DNA of 43,088 nucleotides from a virus. The DNA lies in IMG/VR virus record IMGVR_UViG_3300036852_000198, positions 1 to 43,088 of that record. One strand, written 5' to 3'. Numbering within the stretch: the first letter of the stretch is position 1; every line of letters starts with the position of its first letter. The notes below the pieces were generated by a model. The model was not told the DNA's origin, made no database searches, and was given only the letters and a program-made list of their open reading frames with translations. This document shows positions 37,437 to 43,088 of the stretch, piece by piece. Position numbers and translations under genes: made by a program.

Positions 37437-37657
37437 CGTCGCGAACGCCGTTCCCGGTCGATCTCCCCCGCCAGCTTCACCGCGTCCTCATCGAGCGGGG
37501 GCTGCAGCCGGCCGAGCGCCTCGAGGTACGCGGTCAGCGTGACGCGTCGTCGGGCGACCATCCTGTCGAGCCCAGCGCGGGCTTCCTCTGAGAGACGGAC
37601 CTGCAGGGGGCGGCGTGGCTCGGCGATGGCCGGAGCATGGCTGCACGATTGGTGCAG
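37433..37657 (-). pseudogene. Ribbon-helix-helix-like remnant or gene lacking a normal start
   Basis: The minus frame reads PRRPLQVRLSEEARAGLDRM, then VARRRVTLTAYLEALGRLQP and ends LAGEIDRERRSRR, the strand-helix-helix plan of CopG/ParD-type DNA-binding proteins. It is open from just after a TAG at 37660-37658, but no ATG, GTG or TTG precedes the ribbon; the first ATG (37561) would leave only 42 residues without the DNA-binding strand. A CTG at 37657 is the only start-like codon. It is a decayed gene, a non-standard start, or an undetected frameshift. Its stop overlaps the integrase stop as CTAG. Confidence 0.45.
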
Positions 37658-37690
37658 CTACGAACACCGGGTTGCTGCTGCAATCGTGCA
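37642..37690. other. Candidate attP: 49-bp imperfect dyad downstream of the integrase
   Basis: TGCACGATTG (37642-37651) is the exact reverse complement of CAATCGTGCA (37681-37690). Inside these, GCAGC (37654-37658) pairs with GCTGC (37674-37678), leaving a 15-base centre (37659-37673). Arms of this kind around an asymmetric core, in about 50 bp and some 205 bases from a large serine integrase gene, are how phage attP sites look. No crossover dinucleotide can be proven here. It could instead be a transcription terminator or operator. Confidence 0.5.
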
Positions 37691-37716
37691 CCCGTCCTGG
37701 CCAGGAAGGAAATCTC

Positions 37717-37836
37717 GCACGTTCGCGTCACGAAACGTGCCGTTGACCGCTCCTAGAGAGAGCAGGGCCGCTTGCAGCGGTCACACCGTGACAGTAGACA
37801 ACACCACCGGTCGCTGGGTCGAACGCTCCCAGCGTT
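37717..37836. repeat. Cluster of small inverted repeats before the coiled-coil gene
   Basis: GCACGTT...AACGTGC (37717-37723 and 37734-37740), CCGCT-TGC-AGCGG (37768-37780), TCAC-ACC-GTGA at about 37781-37791 and AACGCT-CCC-AGCGTT (37822-37836) follow the attP candidate within 150 bases. No gene covers 37658-37864 convincingly. They may be accessory sites for the recombinase or its directionality factor, operators of the gene at 37865, or terminators. Confidence 0.5.
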
Positions 37837-37864
37837 GGTGGCGGACACGCATGGAGGGGGCAAC

Positions 37865-38212
37865 GTGGCCCTGGTGGTATGGGACAAGCATCTGACCATG
37901 GCGCGCGTGCGCGCCTCGATCGTCTACCGACTCGGAGCGGTGCCACGGAGCGGCGGCGTTCCGCGCCGGGTTGACGTCGACGACGAGCTGGCGTCGCTGC
38001 GCGGCGAGCTCGACAAGAAGATCGAGGAGCTCGAGATGCTCCGCCTGGAGCTCGACGTCAACCGATCTGACAGCCAGCGGCGCGAACCCCGGCTCGCCGA
38101 GCTCGAGCGCCGCGTCGACGTGCAGGACGCGATCATCGACGAGTACCTCGGCGGCGTGCAGACGATGTGCCTCTACCTGGCTGATATGGCCTCGCGCTTG
38201 CGGGCGAGCTGA
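37865..38212 (+). CDS. Coiled-coil protein (115 aa)
   Basis: GTG 37865 is preceded by a strong GGAGGGGG ribosome site; ATG 37898 is an alternative. After a short basic start the product is a long coiled coil (VDDELASLRGELDKKIEELEMLRLELDVNRSD, then RLAELERRVDVQDAIIDEYLGG) and ends with TMCLYLADMASRLRAS. The function is unknown. It runs towards and overlaps the last 40 bases of the repressor gene on the other strand, so the two genes may interfere in expression. Confidence 0.65.
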   Translation: MALVVWDKHLTMARVRASIVYRLGAVPRSGGVPRRVDVDDELASLRGELDKKIEELEMLRLELDVNRSDSQRREPRLAELERRVDVQDAIIDEYLGGVQTMCLYLADMASRLRAS

Positions 38213-38523
38213 TCGATGCCCAGGATCACCCGACGCTCATCCTTGTTGAGGTGTGGGCTCGCTTTGACCGCGCTCTCCATCGTGCACTCGTGGGCGTTCG
38301 CGACGTAGCCAGCGAGTCCGAGCACATAGCCGGTGGGCTGGCTGCACAGCTTGTCGATCCGGGGGAAGTAGTCGAGGTCGATCCGTTGTAACCCGCGGGC
38401 CCATCGGCTCACGGTTGCCTGATCGACGCCGAGCTCGGCGGCGATCTCGTCCTGCTTCAAGCCCGCGCGCTGGTACGCGCTCTTGAAGGCCGTACCGACG
38501 CGCTCGTAGGCAGGGCGAGCCAT
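38173..38523 (-). CDS. XRE-type helix-turn-helix protein, likely immunity repressor (116 aa)
   Basis: The helix-turn-helix is clear in the first half: GTAFKSAYQRAGLKQDEIAAELGVDQATVSRWARGLQRID. The C-terminal half (LAGYVANAHECTMESAVKASPHLNKDERRVILGIDQLARKREAI) may dimerise. Divergent position opposite a Cro-like gene, with shared GCAT/ATGC operators, supports the role of lysogeny repressor. ATG 38523 lies within a few bases of the first operator. There is no protease-like domain, so induction is not of the LexA type. Confidence 0.82.
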   Translation of the reverse strand: MARPAYERVGTAFKSAYQRAGLKQDEIAAELGVDQATVSRWARGLQRIDLDYFPRIDKLCSQPTGYVLGLAGYVANAHECTMESAVKASPHLNKDERRVILGIDQLARKREAISAR

Positions 38524-38628
38524 ATATGCAGTGTGCGCATCCGTTGATGTCTTTGTCCACTACACGGCGCCAGGCGCATGCCGAATTGAGTCTTGCGCAT
38601 ATGCAGCACTCGCATTATCGTATGCGGC
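38524..38628. promoter_or_regulatory. Divergent immunity operators and leaderless cro-type promoter
   Basis: TTGCGC (38593-38598), 17 bases, TATCGT (38616-38621), then 7 bases to GTG 38629 make the clearest promoter in the window and imply a leaderless message. Dyads with GCAT/ATGC arms overlap it: CGCAT-N6-ATGCG at 38611-38626 covers the -10 box, GCGCATATGC at about 38596-38605 the -35 side, and ATGC-N7-GCAT at 38526-38540 lies at the repressor start. They are probably the operators of the two HTH proteins. Confidence 0.75.
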
Positions 38629-38865
38629 GTGACCGAAGCAACCACCGCCGAGACGCGGAAGGAGCTGGGCAGGATCCTCCGCCGCAAGCGCGAGGAACGT
38701 GAGCTCAGCCAGGCAGTCCTGGCCCAGCGCACAGGCCTTGACCAGGCGAGCATCAGCCGTGTCGAGGCCGGCACCGCGAGCTTCGACTCCATGATGCTGT
38801 GCGCCAAGGAGCTCGGCGTCGTGATCACCGTCGGCGATGGCGTCGTGATCGGGGTGGCGCCGTGA
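38629..38865 (+). CDS. Cro-like XRE helix-turn-helix protein (78 aa)
   Basis: The HTH reads ELGRILRRKREERELSQAVLAQRTGLDQASISRVEAGTASFDSMMLCAKELGVVITV, a full XRE domain that fills most of the protein. GTG 38629, 7 bases after TATCGT, is preferred over TTG 38593, which is the -35 box itself. As first gene rightward of the repressor it occupies the cro position and may open lytic growth. The next gene overlaps its stop as GTGA. Confidence 0.8.
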   Translation: MTEATTAETRKELGRILRRKREERELSQAVLAQRTGLDQASISRVEAGTASFDSMMLCAKELGVVITVGDGVVIGVAP

Positions 38866-39140
38866 ACGGCCCCGTCCACGTCGTCCACCTGCCAACCGAG
38901 GCCGAGGCGTACCCGTACAACGGGACGAACGACGCCGTCATCGCCGACTGGGGTGGCGACCTCGCCTACCTCGACGCCGGGCGCGTGGTGCTCCGCACCA
39001 AGCAGGGCGACATGTCGCCCGAGCCGACCGACGTCGTGATCCTCGATCGAACTCACGCCGATCGTCGCCAGCACGAGATCTACCCGATCAAGCGCGCCCG
39101 CTATGACACGAACTGGGCACCGATGGGGGAGCGGTCGTGA
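38862..39140 (+). CDS. Hypothetical early protein (92 aa)
   Basis: GTG 38862 overlaps the previous stop. The beta-rich start (VHVVHLPTEAEAYPYNGTNDAVIADWGGDLAYLDAGRVVL) is followed by VVILDRTHADRRQHEIYPIKRARYDTNW. No family is recognised. It is second in the rightward early operon, so an early regulatory or anti-host role is possible. Its stop overlaps the next GTG. Confidence 0.65.
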   Translation: MNGPVHVVHLPTEAEAYPYNGTNDAVIADWGGDLAYLDAGRVVLRTKQGDMSPEPTDVVILDRTHADRRQHEIYPIKRARYDTNWAPMGERS

Positions 39141-39304
39141 CTGGCCCGTCGCCCGCCCTGTGCGCCGAGGCCGCGCGCCTGATCGCCCCTGCCTTGCTCG
39201 CCTGGCGGGAGGCGAAGGCAGCCGATCCGGGGACGCCCGCCGCCGTTCCCGGGCGGGTGCCCGCTGCCCCGGCCGACCGCACCCCGGATGCGGGCGCGGC
39301 ATGA
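39137..39304 (+). CDS. Small hypothetical protein (55 aa)
   Basis: GTG 39137 and the TGA at 39302 fit GTGA and ATGA junctions with both neighbours. The product is a short helix (PALCAEAARLIAPALLAWREAKAAD) followed by a proline/alanine-rich tail. It is not recognised. Support is from junctions only; the low-complexity end lowers confidence. Confidence 0.5.
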   Translation: MTGPSPALCAEAARLIAPALLAWREAKAADPGTPAAVPGRVPAAPADRTPDAGAA

Positions 39305-39441
39305 CCCCCGACCCGGTGGCTGCCGTGGTCGTCGACACCCCCGCTGCCCCCCAGCCGGCGGGCGCGGTGTCGACGGCCCCGCTGGTCCCCGGCTCGGCCG
39401 TTGCCGCCCGCGCGACCGGGTCGGGGGCCACCCCTCCCTGA
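39301..39441 (+). CDS. Small alanine/proline-rich protein (46 aa)
   Basis: ATG 39301 overlaps the preceding stop. The 46 residues are almost entirely A, P, V, T and G (VVVDTPAAPQPAGAVSTAPLVPG), with no charged helix or motif. Such a peptide could be a flexible linker relic of a longer fusion with the gene before it. It is weakly supported as a separate gene. Confidence 0.4.
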   Translation: MTPDPVAAVVVDTPAAPQPAGAVSTAPLVPGSAVAARATGSGATPP

Positions 39442-39451
39442 CATCAAGCGA

Positions 39452-39487
39452 CCCCGGGCCCTTCACCTTCCACAGCGGGGCCCGGGG
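39452..39487 (+). terminator. GC-rich hairpin ahead of the recombination operon
   Basis: CCCCGGGCCC (39452-39461) pairs perfectly with GGGCCCGGGG (39478-39487) across a 16-base loop. It lies in the 73-base leader before ATG 39515 and is built like the hairpin after the capsid gene. It may attenuate read-through from the early promoter or protect the downstream message. There is no T-run. Confidence 0.55.
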
Positions 39488-39514
39488 CCACCCGAACACG
39501 AGGAGCAGAACACA

Positions 39515-40087
39515 ATGTCCACGACCGACGCAACGACCCGGCCGCCCCTCACGGCCGAGGACGTTGTCGCTGACCCGCGGCCGTACTTCCGGGCGCTCGC
39601 GGTCGAGTCCGCCAAGGCGTGGCTCGACCTCCCGGTCCCGCCGACGGCGCTCCAGCTCTCCGGCCACGTCGAGGTCGGGAGGGCTGCGGTGCGGGCGCTC
39701 CTCCACGAGCTCGAGCACGTCGACCCGCCCCCGGTGGTGGCGGCGATGAGCGCGGTACAGCGGTCCATCAACGAGGCCGGGCTCGCCCAGGCCCGCCAGG
39801 CGCTCGCCGCCACCCGGCCCATGTGCCCAGGCGGCGGCGCCACCATCGACGAGGACAACGTCGACGGCAGCTACATCGCCACCTGCCCGGTCTGCTTCCA
39901 GCACCGCCCCGCACACCACGTGTCGGGCCGCTGGTGGGCGGTCGACGGGCACCGCGCCCGCCACCTGGCCGGCTGCCTCGTGGACGGCAAGGTCGAGCAC
40001 TGCATCTGCGGGCTCGACGAGAAGATCGCCCGGATCAACGCGGCGATCACCGAGGCCGGCCACGCCACCGAGGCGGTGCAGTCATGA
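39515..40087 (+). CDS. Zinc-finger protein of the recombination operon (190 aa)
   Basis: GAGGAGC precedes ATG 39515. The first 110 residues are helical (VVADPRPYFRALAVESAKAWLDLP, then VVAAMSAVQRSINEAGLAQARQAL). The second part has CPGGG, TCPVCFQHRP, HHVSGRW and HCICGLDEK, a set of Cys/His residues suited to one or two zinc sites. It is unknown otherwise. The gene overlaps the Gam-like gene as ATGA, so a role with recombination proteins is likely. Confidence 0.6.
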   Translation: MSTTDATTRPPLTAEDVVADPRPYFRALAVESAKAWLDLPVPPTALQLSGHVEVGRAAVRALLHELEHVDPPPVVAAMSAVQRSINEAGLAQARQALAATRPMCPGGGATIDEDNVDGSYIATCPVCFQHRPAHHVSGRWWAVDGHRARHLAGCLVDGKVEHCICGLDEKIARINAAITEAGHATEAVQS

Positions 40088-40680
40088 GCGCCGCCGAGGA
40101 CCTAACGCAGGCCATGGTGGCAGCCGCCGAGGATCTGGGCGAGCTGCTGGACACCAGCCAGCCCGACGCCACGTTCACCATCGACAGCCTCGACAAGGCG
40201 ATCTGGGCGGTCCGCAAGATCGACCAGCACCGGCACCGGTTCGCCGAGGCCACCAAGGCCGCGGGGGCCGAGCGCAGCCGCATCGACCAGTGGCTGGAGG
40301 GCGAACGCCAGCGCCTCGCCACCAGCACCGGCCACCTCGAGACGCTGCTGGCCCGCTACCACGCCGACCAGCTCGCCGAGGACCCCAAGCGCAAGACCAT
40401 TCGCACCCCCGCCGGGGACCTCGTCGCCCGTAAGAGCCCGGACCGGGTCGAGGTCGACGAGACGGTGTTCGTCCCGTGGGCCGAGCGCAACGCCGAGGAC
40501 CTGCTCAACCCGCCCAAGCCGCGCACACCTGCGAAGGCGGAGATCAAGAAGCGGGTCGGGGACATCATGTCGGACGGCCAGGTGGTGAACGCCGACACGG
40601 GTGAGTTCCTGCCCGGCGTTCTGTGGGTCGACGGCGAGACGACCTACAAGGTCGTCACGGACGAGGCGGTGAAGCCGTGA
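40084..40680 (+). CDS. Gam-like (Gp157-type) host-nuclease inhibitor
   Basis: The product is 198 residues. After an acidic N-terminus comes the long helical pair with KIDQHRHRFAEATKAAGAERSRIDQWLEGERQRLATSTGHLETLLARYHAD. The conserved strand block KRKTIRTPAGDLVARKSPDRVEVDETVFVPWAERN follows, and the end is KVVTDEAVKP. This is the Gam-like/Gp157 pattern; such proteins bind DNA ends or protect them from RecBCD-type nucleases and sit beside phage single-strand annealing or Sak ATPase genes. Both neighbours overlap it. Confidence 0.8.
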   Translation: MSAAEDLTQAMVAAAEDLGELLDTSQPDATFTIDSLDKAIWAVRKIDQHRHRFAEATKAAGAERSRIDQWLEGERQRLATSTGHLETLLARYHADQLAEDPKRKTIRTPAGDLVARKSPDRVEVDETVFVPWAERNAEDLLNPPKPRTPAKAEIKKRVGDIMSDGQVVNADTGEFLPGVLWVDGETTYKVVTDEAVKP

Positions 40681-42134
40681 GCGCCTCCCGCCTCTCGCTC
40701 GCCCGCCAGGCCAGCCGCGCCCAGCTCAAGGCCCGCGTCGCCATCGACGGCCCTACCGGCGCCGGCAAGACCTGGACGGCGCTCGAGTGGGCTACCTCCC
40801 TCGCCGGCGACGGCGGCCGGATCATCGTGCTCGACACCGAGCACGGCAGCGCCGAGTGGTACAGCGACAGCTTCACCTACGAGGTCGTCACGTGGGCGCC
40901 GCCGTACACGCCATCCGAGCTCGCCGCCACCATCAACGAGGCGCAGGGCCCCTACGACGTGATCGTCGTCGACTCGTTCTCCCACTTCTGGGAAGGCGAG
41001 GGCGGCACCCGCGACATCGTCGATGCCGCCGCCGAGCGCGCCCGCGGCAACAGCTTCGCCGGCTGGAAGGTCGGCACCCCGGCGCTGCGGCACCTGATCG
41101 ACTCCATCCTCGCTGCCGACGCCCACGTCATCTGCACGATGCGCTCGAAGATGGAGTACGTCCTCGAGCAGGACGAGCGGGGCCGGCAGGTGCCGAAGAA
41201 GGTCGGGCTCGCGCCGGTCATGCGGCAGGGCGTGGAGTACGAGTTCACGCTCATCGCCGACATGGACCTCGAGCACCGGATGATGGTGACGAAGTCCCGG
41301 TGCCCCGCCCTGTCCGACCAGGTGTTCCAACCGCACCGGGCCGTGGACGGCGCCCGCCTGTTCCTCGACTGGCTCGACTCGGGCGAGAAGCCCATCGGCC
41401 AGGCCGACGCCGACCGCCTCGCGGCGGCCCTCAACGAGGCCGGCCAAGAGGCCCGCAAGGCGTGGCTCGACCGGTTCAACGTCCGCCCCACCGCGCTGCC
41501 CGAGTCCCGGCTCGACGAGGCGAACGCGTTCGTGGCCACGATGGGCGAGCTCAGCCCGACCAATGACGACCCCGGCCCGGAGCCGCCCCCCGACGACGGG
41601 GGCCCGGGCGGGAACGGTCAGGGTTCGGGAGGGTCCGCCGACCGCGAGGCGGTGGACACCAACACGCCTGCGCCCCCCGGCGCGGACGGGGCGGGTATGG
41701 ACAGCCCTCCCGAACCCGCCAAGAGCGAGCCGGTGCCGGAAGCTGGGGCGGGTGCCGGGGAGGGCCCCGCCGTCACCGGCCGCACTCGCCCTGCGGTCAC
41801 GCCGAAGCAGGTCGGCACGAAGGCCAGCCTCGTCTGGAAGGCCGAGTACGACGCCGCGCCCCGCGGCGCCAAGACCCGGATCGTCGACCGGCTGCGGCAC
41901 GCCCTGATCTACGCCCAGACCGGGGGCGAGAAGGCGTCGGCCAACGCGTGCACCCCCGACGAGCTCGGGCAGGTGTACCAGCGGCTGGAGGACATCGCCG
42001 CCGGCCGCCTCACCTACGAGATCCAGCACGGTGACGACGGCGGCGTCACCTGGATCTCGGCCAGCGGGAAGCGGACGACGGTCATGTGGGCCGAGGCCGA
42101 GATGACCGACCGGGACGCGGGGGAGGCGGCGTGA
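40677..42134 (+). CDS. Sak4-like RecA-fold ATPase with long C-terminal extension
   Basis: The product is 485 residues from GTG 40677 (GTGA overlap). The RecA-like core has Walker A GPTGAGKT (25-32), an acidic LDTEHGS (52-58) and Walker B VIVVDSFSHFW (95-105). It also has RSKMEYVLEQDERGR and a MVTKSRCP strand typical of AAA_24/Sak4 proteins, which promote single-strand annealing. The core ends near residue 295. A proline/glycine linker (about 300-380) and a separate helical domain with DELGQVYQRLEDIAAGRLTYE follow. Usual Sak4 proteins are about 220-300 residues, so the extension is unusual and may recruit a partner. Confidence 0.85.
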   Translation: MSASRLSLARQASRAQLKARVAIDGPTGAGKTWTALEWATSLAGDGGRIIVLDTEHGSAEWYSDSFTYEVVTWAPPYTPSELAATINEAQGPYDVIVVDSFSHFWEGEGGTRDIVDAAAERARGNSFAGWKVGTPALRHLIDSILAADAHVICTMRSKMEYVLEQDERGRQVPKKVGLAPVMRQGVEYEFTLIADMDLEHRMMVTKSRCPALSDQVFQPHRAVDGARLFLDWLDSGEKPIGQADADRLAAALNEAGQEARKAWLDRFNVRPTALPESRLDEANAFVATMGELSPTNDDPGPEPPPDDGGPGGNGQGSGGSADREAVDTNTPAPPGADGAGMDSPPEPAKSEPVPEAGAGAGEGPAVTGRTRPAVTPKQVGTKASLVWKAEYDAAPRGAKTRIVDRLRHALIYAQTGGEKASANACTPDELGQVYQRLEDIAAGRLTYEIQHGDDGGVTWISASGKRTTVMWAEAEMTDRDAGEAA

Positions 42135-42304
42135 TGGACCGCACCACTCGCGCCAACCTGTACATCGCGGTCGCCGGCCTCCTGATCGTGCTCGCCTCGG
42201 TCCTCGGTGCCGTGCTTGCTCCGCCCGCGGGGCCGCGCTCCGTTCCGGTCGACTTCACCCCCGAGACCCCGCCCGCGGGCACCATCCCCGCGGCGGCGCC
42301 GTGA
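42134..42304 (+). CDS. Small single-pass membrane protein (56 aa)
   Basis: ATG 42134 shares one base with the previous stop; GTG 42131 is an alternative. One hydrophobic helix (LYIAVAGLLIVLASVLGAVLA) lies near the N-terminus, followed by a proline-rich exterior tail. It is similar in plan to the 54-residue protein at 1782. The function is unknown. Confidence 0.6.
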   Translation: MDRTTRANLYIAVAGLLIVLASVLGAVLAPPAGPRSVPVDFTPETPPAGTIPAAAP

Positions 42305-42537
42305 TGGCCGGGACGAAGGGGTTCGACCCCGCACCCGTGCTCGCGAGATTCCCGGGAGCATCCAACGGCGAGGTCGCCGACCTGCTCGGCGTCACGATCC
42401 GCACGGTGAACCGGTGGCGCAGCGGCCACACCGGCATCATCTGCAAGCTGGCCGACGAGATCGCCACGCAGCATCTCGGCCTCCACCCGGCGCTGCTGTG
42501 GCCCGAGTGGCTCGATGAGCCCGAGGCGGTGGCCTGA
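42301..42537 (+). CDS. Helix-turn-helix protein (78 aa)
   Basis: GTG 42301 overlaps the preceding stop; ATG 42304 is possible. The helix-turn-helix reads VLARFPGASNGEVADLLGVTIRTVNRWRSG, and the second part has ICKLADEIATQHLGLHPALLWPEWL. This HTH plus HPxxLWPEW pattern is common in actinophage early regions and probably is a small DNA-binding regulator. Its TGA shares a base with the next ATG. Confidence 0.72.
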   Translation: MMAGTKGFDPAPVLARFPGASNGEVADLLGVTIRTVNRWRSGHTGIICKLADEIATQHLGLHPALLWPEWLDEPEAVA

Positions 42538-42785
42538 TGGCCGCGCTCGTGGCGCTGGCCGCCGGCGCAGCCGCGGCGGGCACCCTCGCCGTGCTCATCC
42601 TGTGGCGCTCATCCCGGCGCGAGGCCGCGCATGTCCGCCACGTCGACGCCCTCATGGCCGAGGCCCTCGCCGAGCTCCGCTCGTCCGAGCGTGCGCTGCT
42701 GCACGACCAGTTCGACCAGATCGTCGCCGACAACTGGTCGGACGACGAGGCCGACGTCATCCGCGCGCTAGAGGCCGACCAGTGA
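42537..42785 (+). CDS. Membrane-anchored helical protein (82 aa)
   Basis: ATG 42537 shares a base with the previous stop. An N-terminal hydrophobic helix (LVALAAGAAAAGTLAVLILW) is followed by a basic RSSRR stop-transfer and a long helix (AHVRHVDALMAEALAELRSSERALLHDQFDQIVADNW). The plan resembles the gene that follows. The function is unknown. Confidence 0.6.
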   Translation: MAALVALAAGAAAAGTLAVLILWRSSRREAAHVRHVDALMAEALAELRSSERALLHDQFDQIVADNWSDDEADVIRALEADQ

Positions 42786-43088
42786 ACGCCACCCGACGCG
42801 TCCTCGCCGGTCTCGCTACTAGCGTCGGAGCCGGCACCGCGATCGCTCACCTGTCCAGCACCAGCTGGCCCCGGTTCACGGTCGGTGCCGCCATCGGCAT
42901 CGCCGTCGGCGCAGGCGTCATGTACGCCGCCCACGCCCGCTGGGCCGAGGCCCACCACTACCGGCGGGTCTGGCTCGAGGTCACCCGGGTCCGCGACCTC
43001 GCGGACATGGCCGACCACGACCACCGCAACGCCCGACGCTGGGAGGAGGCGCTCACCGCGATGCGCGACCTCCACCTCGAGATCGTCG
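42782..43088 (+). CDS. Membrane/coiled-coil protein running off the end and re-entering at base 1
   Basis: GTG 42782 overlaps the previous stop (GTGA). Two hydrophobic segments (VLAGLATSVGAGTAIAHL and FTVGAAIGIAVGAGVMYAAHA) are followed by a charged helix ending ALTAMRDLHLEIV at the window edge. Joined to base 1 the frame continues RQLERLQQPQ and stops at 77, giving a protein of about 127 residues. Continuity of the coiled coil across the join is the main reason to regard the sequence as circular. Confidence 0.6.
   Translation, partial: MNATRRVLAGLATSVGAGTAIAHLSSTSWPRFTVGAAIGIAVGAGVMYAAHARWAEAHHYRRVWLEVTRVRDLADMADHDHRNARRWEEALTAMRDLHLEIV

Noticed and set aside
37433-37690. Idea that host DNA supplies the start of the ribbon-helix-helix frame after integration
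   Set aside because: The in-frame TAG at 37658-37660 lies on the phage-retained side of the likely crossover centre (about 37666), so the host could not extend this frame.
1-43088. CRISPR arrays, insertion sequences, rRNA genes or a relaxase
   Set aside because: No direct-repeat/spacer array, transposase motif, rRNA-like stretch or relaxase HUH/tyrosine motif was seen.

Overview
The window reads as the genome of a temperate, tailed (siphovirus-like) phage of a high-GC actinobacterium. Two WhiB-type iron-sulfur proteins, DUF2510 and DUF2637 domains, very high G/C at third codon positions, GTG starts and leaderless-looking promoters all point to Actinomycetota; the sequence does not let me name genus or species. 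The two ends appear to join: the reading frame open at base 43088 continues in phase at base 1 and stops at 77 with the usual 4-base ATGA overlap to the next gene. The 43,088 bases are therefore probably a whole circular or circularly permuted genome.

Layout. (1) 42782-43088 plus 1-8534: a tightly overlapping plus-strand operon holding two WhiB genes, a VRR-NUC nuclease, small zinc-knuckle proteins, a C5 cytosine methyltransferase, a T5orf172 (GIY-YIG-like) protein, a D5-type helicase/primase, and small and large terminase. (2) 8556-27548: head and tail genes, namely portal-MuF fusion, ClpP-like protease with a long tail, HK97 capsid, connectors, two related tail-tube proteins, tail chaperones with a -1 frameshift, tape measure, a very large tail-tip protein with a LamG-like insert, and a tail-fibre-like protein. 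(3) 27591-30181: lysis and accessory genes, namely an M15-type endolysin, several small membrane proteins including a collagen-like one, and a probable Acb2/Tad1-family cyclic-nucleotide sponge. (4) 30394-35547, minus strand: a P63C protein, a lipoprotein, small membrane proteins, a DUF2637 (Spd-like) protein, and an FtsK/TraB-type DNA translocase fused to an HNH nuclease. This resembles the DNA-transfer module of actinobacterial plasmids and integrative elements. (5) 35634-38212: AlpA-like excisionase, a 42-residue CxxC protein, a large serine integrase, and a 49-bp dyad that is my best attP candidate. (6) 38173-42785: divergent repressor and Cro-like genes, then a recombination operon with Gam-like and Sak4-like proteins.

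Regulation. Four or five copies of a palindrome of the form ACACCCC-NN-GGGGTAT sit on module boundaries. Several place a TANNNT -10 box 6-7 bases before a start codon, as in leaderless transcripts. The P63C promoter carries two identical 17-bp palindromic operators. The repressor/Cro intergenic region has a clear TTGCGC-N17-TATCGT promoter overlapped by GCAT/ATGC dyads.

Most unusual points: the translocase-HNH fusion inside a transfer-like module in a phage, the dispersed promoter palindrome, the in-frame circular closure, the candidate anti-CBASS/Thoeris sponge, and the candidate attP with its structured flank.
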